A stretch of 64,000 nt of DNA from Tieghemostelium lacteum (lineage: Eukaryota > Evosea > Eumycetozoa > Dictyosteliales > Raperosteliaceae): assembly GCA_001606155.1 (NCBI GenBank), contig LODT01000051.1, forward strand, positions 1-64,000, read 5' to 3'. A program made the translations under genes and the position numbers. Below are positions 23,473 to 35,700 of this stretch, piece by piece. Every line of letters starts with the position of its first letter. Positions within the stretch are counted from its first letter, which is position 1. The notes under the pieces are model-generated. The model had not been told where the DNA came from. It made no database searches and was given only the letters and a program-made list of their open reading frames with translations.

Positions 23473-24034
23473 CCCTTAAAGTGTGACTGTGGTGTACTAC
23501 TAGAAGCAAAAACATTAAATTATCCCTATACAAATCAATAATAATAAAATGATATTCTTTAAAATCTAATAAGAGTAATGATACAATGGAATGTCTTATA
23601 GAAAGCATAGCCTCTCAATAATCAAGTCTGTACATTCAAAATAACTGCCATCTATATTGATAATCCCATTACTTACAACATTGTCAGCACCTGAAAAGAA
23701 GACTTGTAATACTGTAGGTAATAAAACATACCCACAACTGTGTTCATGACATAACTTCCTCCTCAATCCTGTTTGTTCAATAGCTGCTCACAACGAACAT
23801 TTGATCATAAAAACTACTTCACAAATGGACAGTTGTAATAATAATAATGTAGAAAACAATACAGAACATAATAGTGGTGATATTCAATAATATTTAAAAT
23901 AAAATATATACTTTATTCTTTTTTAGCCTTTTTAATCATGATTTTGTATTTTTTGGTCAACGTGTGTGTCTAATTAGACAAAAAAATTGTCGAATTCGAC
24001 CATTTTCACATTTAACAGTTTCACATTTTAAGGG
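23473..24034 (+). mobile_element. Non-autonomous piggyBac-like element, 562 bp, with TTAA target duplication
   Basis: The element begins CCCTTAAAGTGTGACTG and ends, read on the other strand, CCCTTAAAATGTGAAACTG. It is flanked on both sides by TTAA (23469-23472 and 24035-24038). CCC..GGG termini and TTAA duplication are the signature of the piggyBac superfamily. Inside, 23690-23890 on the plus strand preserves a broken Cys-rich C-terminal tail of a transposase (K-K-T-C-N-T, later P-V-C-S-I-A-A-H-N-E-H). It is therefore an internally deleted copy rather than a pure MITE. It cannot move by itself. Confidence 0.8.
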
Positions 24035-24189
24035 TTAAAAAAATTTTTTTTTTTTAATTTTTTAATTGAGTTTTTTAATTTCAAACTTAGAGATATTAAT
24101 ATATAAATTATATGTACACAAAACTTGTAGAAATAAATCATCAAATTTTCAAATATTAGAAAATCATCAACCTATTTACTGTCAGCAGA

Positions 24190-24620
24190 TTCAGATTCTA
24201 ATCAAAATGTATATTAAATAATAGTATAATTAGTAATAGTAGTAGTAGTAGTGGTAATAATACTTCTAGTGATTCTCTATTGGGAGGTAGTGGTTCTAGA
24301 GATCGTACAGGGAGTAACTATAGTAATAGTAGTATTGATATACTTAGTAAATCAATATGGACAACACCATTTATGAACAAGGTGGTAAATTAGGTTAATC
24401 TACAGCAGTACCACTTTCTGAATTATTTTCAAGTCAACAAGATAGCAGTGTAACAGGACTCTATGGTGGAAGTGATGATTTAACACCTCAACAACATCAA
24501 CAACAGTTTATGAATAATATCATACAAAATTCTAATTGTAATCAACCCAATAACAACAACAACAACAATGACTATTGTATCAAAGATGGAAGAGATTGGA
24601 GAGAAAAAAGCAACTAAATG
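24190..24620 (+). pseudogene. Low-complexity Ser/Asn/Gln-rich coding remnant
   Basis: Two frames read S-S-S-S-S-G-N-N-T-S-S-D-S-L-L-G-G-S-G-S and then, after a frame change near 24390, P-L-S-E-L-F-S-S-Q-Q-D-S-S and Q-Q-H-Q-Q-Q. This is typical dictyostelid spacer protein sequence from a larger gene. There is no domain I recognise and no open start-to-stop frame, so it is a broken fragment. Confidence 0.4.
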
Positions 24621-25069
24621 ATTATAGAAAACAGAAGTATGCTATAGATTACTGAAGAATATACGAAGCTGCATACTATTCAAATATACAGGTATTTGTG
24701 GAAATGTTGGTTCAAACTTAAGTTGCACATTGGAGAAAAAAAAAAAAAAACTAAGTGACTAAGTAAGAGTGTTTCACTACAGGTAAGAAATGCTCTTAGT
24801 TGATCACTTTTAATATGAGGATTTGAAATGACACTACATAATAAATAAATTATTTTGTTAATGAGACAGTCTTTTAATTTAAAGTGGTGCACCCTATTTT
24901 ATTTATTTATTTTTTTTAATTCTATTTTTGGAGATTAAAAAGTGATTAATTCACCTGAGCCACCTCCCACTAATAATAATGATCAACTAAGGTTAACCAT
25001 CATCTTTTGAAAATTAGAAAAAATGTTGATAAAGAGATCCAACATTCATCATTATCTTACCTCTTAGGG

Positions 25070-25330
25070 AGTATATAAAATCAATTGCCTCAGACATATT
25101 GTCAACACCTGAATTTGATAACTTCAACCAAAAAAAAGTGTAAATATACTAACTGTGCACAGTTTGGATCAACCAAACACTCCATACCCACCACACAATG
25201 TGTTTGACACAAAGAGAATTATCACACATTATGTTCAGTTGCTGCTCACAACCCTCACCTTCAAATAAAAATAGAAAAAAAACACCACAACGAATAATAA
25301 TAATAATATTATGGATAATAATGAATCAAT
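25070..25330 (+). mobile_element. Second piggyBac-like remnant: transposase Cys-rich tail
   Basis: The plus strand reads K-K-C-K-Y-T-N-C-A-Q-F-G, then Q-C-V, and L-C-S-V-A-A-H-N. This matches the tail inside the 562-bp element (V-C-S-I-A-A-H-N) and the Cys/His ring that ends piggyBac transposases. An in-frame stop follows Q-C-V. The flanking DNA diverges from the other copy, and I could not place terminal repeats, so the ends given cover only the recognisable coding part. Confidence 0.5.
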
Positions 25331-25544
25331 TGAATAATTTCTAATTATAAACATCTAAATAAATTATTTTTCTATTTCTTTTATCAAAGTACTGTTTTGC
25401 TTTATTTTATATTTTTTATCACCCAGTATCCACTTTGGCTGCCCAACAAAAAAGACAGTTTTGGCAGGATTTAATATTTTACTCTCCAGATACAACCACA
25501 TCAACACTATAACATTTTATACTAATATATATAGAATTCACACA

Positions 25545-28500
25545 ATGGATAAATTCAGAAATCCCTATAAAGAGATTAATAAGTTATCTTTTTGTATTGA
25601 ACTCTCCTAAAAGATACTCTAAACATTGTCTATGAAAGATTCTTAGATGATATAGATTTATTTAAGATTATAGGAAAATTGGAAAAAAACTAATGAATTA
25701 TACAGCTACCAACAAACCCAATGAATTTTTAACTTTACCTGTGGTTTTAAAAGTTCTAGAGGGCTTATCTAAAATGACTGATAAGAAGTTACTAAAAAAA
25801 GTGGAATATTATACAATGTTGGCAATGATACCTCCCCATTTCAAGATTCCACTACATCTTTTAATTTCATTATATACAAAACTATCAATTCAGTTGCATA
25901 TTACGTTATCTCCAACTATAACAATAGAAGATATAGATAAATCTAAGCCTATAGATTATTATAACTATATAGTTCGATATTCTGTGGTATGTTATTTTTA
26001 CTTTCCACAACTATCCATCAACCATTTGGTTTTTCATAAAACTAACTAAACACTTTGTTATTCAAATTAAAACCTTCAGAAAAAGAATTTAAATTTATTC
26101 CTGTCATTCTATGAAATGTATAAAAATCATGATTTGTAAAATTACTTGAACAATATGTAGGCCATTGGTTAGATTACAGTGATTTTACACTTGACGATTA
26201 TCATATTCATCCCATCATTTTACATCAAAAATTTTTTAACATACAATTTGATTCAAAAACTGTATCTTATATTGATAAGTATGTATTTTGAAACCAGTTA
26301 TCTTCTTTTTATTCTTATTTTTATTAACCATGACTCCTACAATGTTTTTTAATTAGATTTATAATGGAATTTAAAGTAAACAATCAAAAAGAACCACATT
26401 TATTTTGACTTAGTAATGTACTAAATGATGGAGTTATTGAAAATGTATTGGCTGAGTTTCCAAACTATTCATGGATAGTATTTCACCTTCTACCTAGTAA
26501 TTCAATCACAGTTGAACATAAAAATCTTTTTAGATCTTCTATTCAAAAGAAAAATCAACTATTTACATTACTGTTAATCTTTAAATATATTGAAGATTAC
26601 AGGGAAGCCACCAAATTATTTGTAAGCTATTACACAACCAAACAACCAATTGAGATATTTCCTGGTGTTGTATCACTAGATTATCTAGATTTTATTCTAG
26701 AACAATCACAATCAATCACCACTTTCATTGAAACAAACCAAAAAAGAATGACTGAAAATCATATAACATGTCTCTTGGAGTCTTTAGTATTGGTATGGAA
26801 TGCCTTCTTTGAAACTACACCAATGATGATAAACAATCATCATACTACCAAGATTAAAGAAAAAGCCACTTTGATCATTTCCATTTATAAACAGTACCAA
26901 CAGTTTGGTGGTCATAACAAGGAAATCTTTTCCAAATCCATATCATCTCTATTCGCTTCAAAGATGTACCCACAGGCTCTTTTGGATGGCGATTTGGATA
27001 ATACTAAAGATTTTTATCTTAATGTAATATTATCAGAAATTGATAAGAGGAAACATAATAATGTATTATCAAATCTATTTTTAGTATTACATCCTTATAG
27101 TGATATGGAGGTACTTGCTCTAAATCAATTAAAAAAACTAAATTTAGATTTGTTAGTTAAAATTATCACTGATTTTTCTAAAGGACCAAACGATTGTGGT
27201 TATCAGTTAATTGTTGGTAATCATAGCAATCAAAATCTCTTTGATGAAATATTTGAAATGTTTTATAGTAAGACCAGTACCACCACTAGAGAAAAACCAA
27301 AGTTACCAGAGCATATTCATAAATTCATGGAATTTTGTCTATTTTTAAATTTTGCCCATCCCGGGAACGATTCAGTATCTATTGTAAAGAAATATTACAA
27401 TAATTTAGATGATCTCTATCAAGATGAATCTTTGTTTTTTAAATCTGGTATTGATATTAGAAAGTTAAATCTAATTTTACGATCTAAAGATTATACAAAA
27501 ATGTGCCTATCTTCTAATCTATTTAAACAATTTTATTTTTCTCTACCAAAAATAATAATTGACCATCTAGAATTTACAAAAATAACCTACCAACTTCAAT
27601 TTGAAAAAATTAACTGGTTAAATCAAAATAATAATAATAATAATAATAATAGTAATAGTAATAATAATAATAATAATAATTTTCCAAAATTACCAACATT
27701 AATAATTTCAAAAATAATACATTTTTTCTATTTTGATCCAACAATAGATTCATTAGAGAAGATTTTAATTTCACAAGTTTCAAAACAATGGTTCCAACTA
27801 TGTTCTGATATATTGTCGAATTATTATGATGAAGATTACCAAAGTAACTACATTTTTGTAGATAACTTTTCTGCTATTGATATCAATGCACCCTATTGTC
27901 TCTTTAAGAAATATCCAAAACATTTAAGATACTATGAATTAAAAAGAATGCCTTGGCAACTAATGGAACAATTGTTGTATAAACACACTGAATCAATAGA
28001 AGTGGTCATCGATGATGATGAATTGTTTGGAATCCATTTGAATAATGATACATTATTGACCAGAATAGAAATGAATATTCAAATTAATACATTTAATATT
28101 ACAAACTATATCAGTTTGTTTCAACGATCTCCACTATTGAAAAAAATTGAATTTTACATCTATTCAGATTGGAGTCATCTACTTTGTAAATTAGCATTTC
28201 ACTCTATATTATCTCTCCAGTTACCTCATCTACAAGAAATTGGTATATATTTTGGACATTCTCTAAAAATTGAATCTGGAATACATTTCAATCATTACCA
28301 TTCCATTTTCAAAAAACTACCAAAATTCAAATTGATTTCAATTCCAAATTATGTTAGTTTCTCTGGTTTTGATAGTGCTACTATAAAGGTACTTGATGAA
28401 AACATTAGTCTAACAAAATTGATTGATTTTTATCAACATCCACTGTCCACTTGTGGAGATGAGATAAAATTCTCAGTTAAAGATATCAACCAGATACCTG

Positions 28501-28781
28501 ATCTCATTAATTTTGTCTCACAATATCACCAGACAGATACATTATCTTTTTGTATTTGTCAAATACCATCCACCCCAATATCTGTTGAGTTTGTGCAATC
28601 TATCTTTAATCAATTGAATCAAGGTTCAAGTAATATTAAAGTTCTTTCAATTTATATCAATCTCTATATTCAAACACCAAAATATTCATTACTCTCCCAA
28701 AATGATTGGGAACTAATTGATTTTGGTAAATATAAATATCCAAATAATCTATTTATTAAATTTTATCAAACATTTAAATAA
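25545..28781 (+). pseudogene. F-box-like/LRR-like family protein, 5' half decayed, 3' half open
   Basis: From 26448 to 28781 there is an open frame of 777 residues: a helical N-terminal region, a poly-N run near 27630-27680, an F-box-like segment (F-P-K-L-P-T-L-I-I-S-K-I-I-H-F, then S-K-Q-W-F-Q-L-C) and a leucine-rich C-terminal region. Upstream, coding from ATG 25545 continues the same kind of protein but shifts frame near 25605, 25690, 26050 and 26135. It has an intron at about 26279-26355 (GTATGT..TAG) and a TGA at about 26406-26408. No ATG immediately opens the intact part. Either the gene is losing its 5' end or a shortened product starts at an internal ATG. Dictyostelids hold large lineage-specific families of this kind. 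Confidence 0.6.
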
Positions 28782-28869
28782 AATAGTACTGGTTGATTTT
28801 ATTTACAAAATAATTAATTATAACCTCTCTTTTTTTTTTAAATTAAATTTTTTTTTTTTATTTCATGAG

Positions 28870-30897
28870 ATGGAAGTCAATAGGTTAATTATAACACCGA
28901 AAACTAGCCATATAGACAATAATGACTCACTAAATTATATAAATAATGTTATTTTTGATGATAATATCATTTTTGACCAGAATAGCGAAAATGATAACTG
29001 GGATAATGAAGTAGAGGATGAAACAATTTTGACGGAAAAGACTTACCCTAGTAGTGTATATGATGAAATTGATATATTTAACAGTAATGAAGATAATAAT
29101 AACAAAACCAATCAAAACTCAGAGAATGATAACCTATTTGATGATATAGAATTTGATTCACCAATTATCAATATGGATACATCTGTTAGCACCAATAATG
29201 ATCAAGATTCATCTTCAATTTTTAATAGCCCATCATCTATAAATAGTCAAGTCAAAAGTAATAGTAGTGCTAAAAATTACAAAAAGAATAGTAATAGTGG
29301 CACTAAAACCAAAACATCAAAAGTGAAAAGAATTGTACCATCTTTTAAAGTTATAGAAGGAACTAAATTTATAGTAGATGGCTTTCAATATAAATCAGAG
29401 GATTATAAAGACTATTTCTTGACACATTTCCACTCAGATCATTATGTTGGTATCACTAAGACTTGGAATTTTGGAAATATTTATTGTAGTAAAGAGACTT
29501 CAAATCTCATTGACCTCAGAATTGGGGTTGATAAAAAATGGATTATAGTGATGCCATGGAATACATGGGTTGATGTTGGAGGTGTTCAAGTTGCCTATTT
29601 GGATGCTAATCACTGTCCTGGTGCAGCAATGATTCTGTTTCACATTGGAGATGAATATATTCTACATACTGGTGATTTTAGATATAATCAATCAATGAAT
29701 CACTACTCATTGTTACATGATATCAAAATCAGTAAACTCTATTTAGACAATACCTTCTGTGAACCCACATTTGTCTTTCCACCACAAAAGGAGGTCATAA
29801 ACCAAGTTAAAGAGATTGTAAAACGTGAAAATGATGGTAAAACACTATTCCTCTTTGGAACCTATGTCATTGGAAAAGAAAAACTATTATTGGAAGTATC
29901 CAGACAAGAACACTCTCCTATACATGTCAGTTTAGATAAATTTCAAATTCTCAATTGTCTGGATATTGATATGGACAGTTTCACATTGAATCACAAATTA
30001 ACTAATTTCAGAGCAGTTTCAATGTCAATGTTATCTTTTCATGCTATGGCTGAACAATTAAAACAGTTACAACCTCGTTATGAAAGAGTAATTTCATTTA
30101 GACCCACTGGTTGGACACAATCAAAAAAATCTATAACCTGTCAGAAAAGAGATAATTGTTGGTTTTATAGTGTAGCTTATAGTGAACATTCTTCCTATAA
30201 TGAGCTACGTGATTGTATTGATCATTTTAGACCTACAAAAATTATTCCAACCGTGGATTGTAATACACAAGCTAAAGTAGATGCTATCTTAGAGAGATTC
30301 TCTGATATATATAACAAAAAGAAACAATCTACAATTGCTTCATTTTTTTCAACAATCGATAATCCAATTAATTCCATTGTTTCTTGGCTAAGATCAAAAG
30401 ATAAATCTGAAACTATTTCAAATAGTATTATATCATCATCAACATCATCACAACATAAAGAAAATAATGTAAATAATTCAAATATAGCACCCCAACAAAT
30501 TAAACCCCCCTCCTCTATTACAACCAATACCAACAAAAAATCAGCAATGGTAGTGTCATCCAATAAGAATTCAAATCCTATAGTTGCGGCATCATCATCA
30601 CAAAGCAATAGCATAATTTCAAAAAATGCAATTGTAATTGATGAAAAAGATTTTGTTGAATTTGATGACCCGGTTTTCATAAACCAACAAAAATGGATAG
30701 AAAAAACTATAATTAATCAGTCCAGAGCATTGACCGTAGTTAAAGATGATGGATTAAGTTCTAAATCATCAAAAAAAACCAATACGGTGCTAGGGAAAAA
30801 GAAATCAAACAATACAAAATCTCAAAGTATAAATAAGAAGATAAGAATATCAAGTGACTCTACAACTCAGCAGAGTACTTTGTTTTTACCTTTACCC

Positions 30898-30931
<34 letters not shown>

Positions 30932-30981
30932 GTAATAATTCAAATGTGTTACCATTGATAATCTACCCACAGTCAAAATGA
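28870..30981 (+). CDS. dclre1: SNM1/PSO2-family DNA cross-link repair nuclease (DCLRE1 type)
   Basis: Metallo-beta-lactamase/beta-CASP 5' exonuclease that processes interstrand cross-links in the nucleus. 703 residues, no intron. Residues 1-150 are acidic and N/S-rich. The metal-binding H-F-H-S-D-H motif is at 186-191, followed by D-A-N-H-C-P-G-A-A and H-T-G-D-F-R-Y. The DRMBL part follows, with F-R-P-T-G-W-T and [15 protein letters not shown]-binding-like PIP box Q-S-T-I-A-S-F-F is at 486-493. The C-terminal tail is S/N/K-rich. Upstream in-frame codons to 28717 lack an ATG and look like leader sequence, so ATG 28870 is chosen. All catalytic residues I can check are present. Confidence 0.93.
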
Positions 30982-31162
30982 AAAAAAAAATAAATTCATT
31001 GTATTATACTGTATAGGTTTGGGAATTATTTAAGGTTTTGTGGGTGGTTTACTATTTATTTTTACTTGAAGAAAAATAGAAATTATCGAAGTTGAATTGG
31101 TGAGTTGTTGTGTTATAGTTATTATTGTTGATGTTGTTTTTGTAGTTTGTGTTAATCAAATT

Positions 31163-32442
31163 TTATTTAACAGCTGATAGACCAATACCAAATTTATATT
31201 CAGAAGTCAAATAATTAATCGAAGCTGAATAACTAATTTTCATAAAGTTTGTGATACCTTCTTCATAAGTACCCACAATGTGACCTGTAGAATCACCTTT
31301 CAATCTTAAAATGTTATTTTTGAAGAAATATTTGAAACCTGCTCCAAACTGTGTACCTAATACACCAACCTGAACTGGTCCAACCATAAAATCAGAAACT
31401 GCTTCTAGGTTGTTCTTTTTGTAAGTGCAAGAAAGGTTTAATTGTTGTGATGTATTAATGGTTGCCAAATATGATAATGCATTCTTTTGATATCTTAATG
31501 CAAAATGTTGTACCTCAAATTGTTGTTCTGGAACAATTGTATATTCATATCCAAATGAAAAGTTTTTAGGAAGTGATGTAAGTACACTAAATGATCTTGT
31601 AAATGTTTTATCAGCTTTAAACTATAGTTTACTAACATGTTAATAGCTATCCTATTTCACATTATTTATAATCCTAATACTTACTCCTAAACTAGCGAAT
31701 GGTAATTTGTAATCTGCTTCAATGGATGCATTTGCAGTGAGATCTTTTGGCATCTAATCATTTATATAATATTTCGGGTTGTCAGTCCTCGTTTTTTTTA
31801 AAGTTTTTTTTTTAAGTTTTTTTTTGTGAAGATAATGATGATGTTTTTGATGTTATACATACATGAGCTACAAAATGAAGATTGAGTTTCTTGTTAAATA
31901 ATGAGTGTCCAAACTTACAAAATAGTTTTCTTTCATTATCAATTCTTGCAAAACAAAATGTCTATAAATAGTGTTGTTTGTGTTAATAGGATTTATAACA
32001 ATATAGATTTGAAATGTGGGTGGGGGGGAAAAGTATGCATTTGAACATACGCATACATACATTATCAGAATTATAAAATATATTGTAAAGGTAATGAGGT
32101 GATGTATTTTCACCACGAGGGGTGAAAAGATGAAAGATGTGTGATGAATTATATTTCTCAGAATGGTTGCAGGTCAATTCAGTTCTAAAACCCTCAAATG
32201 AATCGTCAGATAAAATTTCTAAATTTAAAAATTCATATGATTATTATTAATATTCTATTCCCTTTAAACATGTCCTATATGCTAAATTTAATATTCCTAA
32301 AGAACAAACCTTTTCCAGTTGAACCTAAGTCATCATATTTACCAGGGTATGGTAATTTAGCTAAAAGTGGAAAGTGTTTTTTTAAAAAAACACTTCCCTC
32401 AACAGGTTTGATTTCTTCTGATGCGTTTGTAGTTCCTTCCAT
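31163..32442 (-). CDS. tom40: TOM40 mitochondrial import pore
   Basis: Beta-barrel channel of the outer-membrane TOM complex. Five exons on the minus strand, joined by frame and GT/AG sites: 32442-32310, 32218-32061, 31961-31863, 31753-31685 and 31621-31163, giving 305 residues. Evidence is the P-G-K-Y-D-D-L motif near residue 35, S-F-E-G-F-R-T-E-L, F-G-H-S-L-F-N-K-K, Y-K-L-P-F-A, and the C-terminal strands D-S-x-G-x-I-V-G-T-Y-E-E-G with the ending Y-K-F-G-I-G-L-S. Each intron is 60-110 bases and starts GTTTGT, GTATGT or GTAAGT. Porin/VDAC is the other barrel family, but these motifs fit TOM40 better. Confidence 0.85.
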
Positions 32443-32775
32443 TGTTTTCTACAAAATGATCTTGGTTTCAATTTGAAGAAATTACTTCTGTCTGAAAAAC
32501 AAAAATTGATCGAAAAAAAAAAAAAAAATTAAATATTTATCAATTTATTCTTTTTTATTTTTTTATTTCATTTCTAAGATACATTATATTATTGTTTTGT
32601 AGTTTATTAGTAAATTTTTAAATTCTACCTTCTTTAAAAGGAAATTTTTTAAAACAATTGTTTTTAGATATTAATGAAAAAAATCAGAATTCAATGAAAT
32701 TGATACAAAAAAATGATCACCTACACTCATATAAAAATTTTTTTTTTAATTTTATTAACATTTAACTTTGTTTAA
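32443..32775. other. Divergent spacer between tom40 and the STAND gene
   Basis: About 330 bases of A/T-rich DNA with long A and T runs, separating two divergent starts. It presumably holds both promoters. No specific motif stands out. Confidence 0.5.
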
Positions 32776-35700
32776 ATGAATAACACCAACAATATTAAGA
32801 AATACGGTAGAAATAGTAAATCAACAGCAGCAACAACAACAACACCACAGAATGAAGTAGAAGAACAAAATTTGGAAGTAATTAGCAATCTATTTTCAGG
32901 TATAAATTTCTTATTGTTAGGATTTAATCTTAAAGAAAATAGTAAACTAAAGCAATTGATAAAGAGTTATGGTGGGGATGTATGTTTAGTGTTAAATAAA
33001 AATATACATTACCTTATCACTACCAAAGAGGAATTTGAAAAGAATTCTTCAAAAATTCAACAGGCTTTGAAATTGGAGAACTTGGAGATTGTTGATCATG
33101 ATTTTGTCACTACTCTGTGTTTTAAAAAGAGATCTCTAGATTTGACAATTATTGATGACCATAGACTCTATAAAAGATCACCAAAACACTCGTCATCATC
33201 AACATCTTCATCAGCAACATCAATACAAGAATCACTATTTAAATTGGACTTAAAATCAGATAGTACCACCAAAACATTAAAAAAGAAATCACAAAGTTTA
33301 AATGCACTGGAAAATATTAGTAAAGCAAAAAGAACTCTAAAGTTATTTGTTAGTTCTACATTCCTGGATATGACAAAAGAAAGAGAGTACATTAGTAACT
33401 ATTTAATACCACAACTGAAGGAATATTGTAACAATAGAATGATTGAATTAACACATGTTGATATGAGATGGGGTATAACCAATGAAGAAATGAAAAGAAA
33501 GAATACCATTGCCACTTGTCTAAATGAAGTGCAAAATTCAAATTATTTTATTTCTCTACTTGGTCAGAGATATGGTTGGTCACAAGGTGCTGAATATGAT
33601 GAATCATATCAATTGGCAACTACATATTTCCCATGGTTGTCTCAAGATGGCACGATGAAAAATCGATCCATTACAGAACTAGAAATAATTCAAGCTCTAA
33701 AGAATTCAAATAGAAACTGTTTCTTTTATCATAAACAATTACCTAAAGATGGTTCTACTAAACTTTCACAAGAAATGACTGGAGAAGATCAATCACCAGA
33801 ATCTATCGATAAACTTGTATCTCTTAAAAAATCACTATTAGATAAAAATCTTCAAAATTATTTTGAAATTAATGAATTAATATCTGTATGTACTCCCTAC
33901 TCTCAACACTCAATATTTAAAATAATATTAACACATTATTTTTTAAACTAATAGTTAATATATAAAGATATAATTAAAAGAATTGAAAAAGAATATCCAT
34001 TGGAAAGTGATAGTGACCAATCACAATACCAAATTGATAAACATCTATCCTATTCACAATCAATGTTGAAATATTATATTTCAAATAATCCAATAGTTCA
34101 CACTAGATTGAATCAATATGTTGTTAGTAGTCAATTGAGAAGCAGTGTATCATCAGATAATCAGGTTGTCATTTTAACAGGTCCATCTGGTTATGGTAAA
34201 TCAACTTTGATTTCTAATTGGTTACTCAAAGTTAGTCAATCAAAAACTACACTGGATCCAAAGAAATCATTAGTAGTATTACATCACATTGGTATAACAT
34301 CAACCAATCGTTGGGATATACTAAAACAATTGTACCAAATTATTAAAAGCCATTATCAAGTGAATGTACCTATTAGTGATGATCAACCTCAGTCACTATT
34401 AGAAGAGATGAATTATTGGTTTGATGTAGCAACTAGGGATGGAAAGAAACTAGTTTGGATTCTAGATGGTATAGAACACATTGAAAAAAGTTCGAATGAA
34501 AGTATAAGTGAATCAATGTTATGGTTACCTACTAAATTCACTAGTAATATAAAACTAATCTATAGCATTTCCTCTGACCAATCTGATAAATTGGAAGTTC
34601 TTCAAAAGCTCTACCCTAATCACACTACACTGAATCTAAAAGGATTTGATACACCAGAATTGGTTGTAGAATTCTCTAGAGAATATCTAAAATTCTATTC
34701 AAAGGAATTAGATCCAGTTCAATTAGAAATTTTAAAAAAAGTTCACAAACCATGTGAATCACCTCTATTTCTCTCTACAGTATTAGGACAACTGGTTTCT
34801 ATTGGTAATTTTGAAAATCTGAATGAAAAACTAATTCAACTACTTTTAACACAAATGGTTTTGGCATTGTATATTACCATTATTAACCGTTGGGAACAAG
34901 ATGAAAACTATCCTAAAGGTATGTGCTCACAGATTCTAAGTCTTATCTATCTCTCTGAAGTTGGACTCTATGAAAATGAGATTCTTGATATTCTTGCATT
35001 AAAATCGTCATATGGTTTCTTTAGTGCCATTAGAATGCTATTTAGTTCTTCAAGTAATTTCTTTTCAGTACATCAATCACCATGGTTGAAACTAGCAATT
35101 AAATTTAAATATTTTCCACAAGACCAAGATGATCAGAATCCAACTAGTATAAAATTAAAATCTGATATGGCATCTTATTTCTATTCTTCATTAAAAAAGT
35201 CAAATAATGCTAGTACTAAGAGATATATTGACTATATACCTAGACTGTTGGTGAACATTGGTGATAAATCAATGCTAAAAGAGTATCTTTTAGATTTCAG
35301 TGTACTCTCTCATTTGATATCAACAGATTCTCAGAGAAGATCATTGGTAAACTATTGGAAATCTCTAGGCTACCAAAATAAGGAACTTATCAGTTTCTAT
35401 CAAGTAAACTATAGTGAAAGCTATAAGAGATCAAATCCACCAATGGAAGAGTTCTCACAGGTTACATTATATCTAGCTAAACTCTTTGAGTATCTATCAT
35501 TTTATGACCTGGCATTTGAATTCTTGGATACCTCTAAAGACTATCACGTTCAACTCTATGGTGAACTCCATCCCAAAGTTCTAATGGACATTGAACAGTT
35601 ATCCTACCTCTCTATAAAAAGATCAAAATTTGAAACTGCTGAATATCTAGCTGAGAAATCACTATCTATTGCCGAAACACTCTATGGAAAAGAACAAATT

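Noticed and set aside
28717-28869. N-terminal extension of the SNM1 protein
   Set aside because: The 51 upstream in-frame codons contain no ATG and read as hydrophobic A/T-rich leader.
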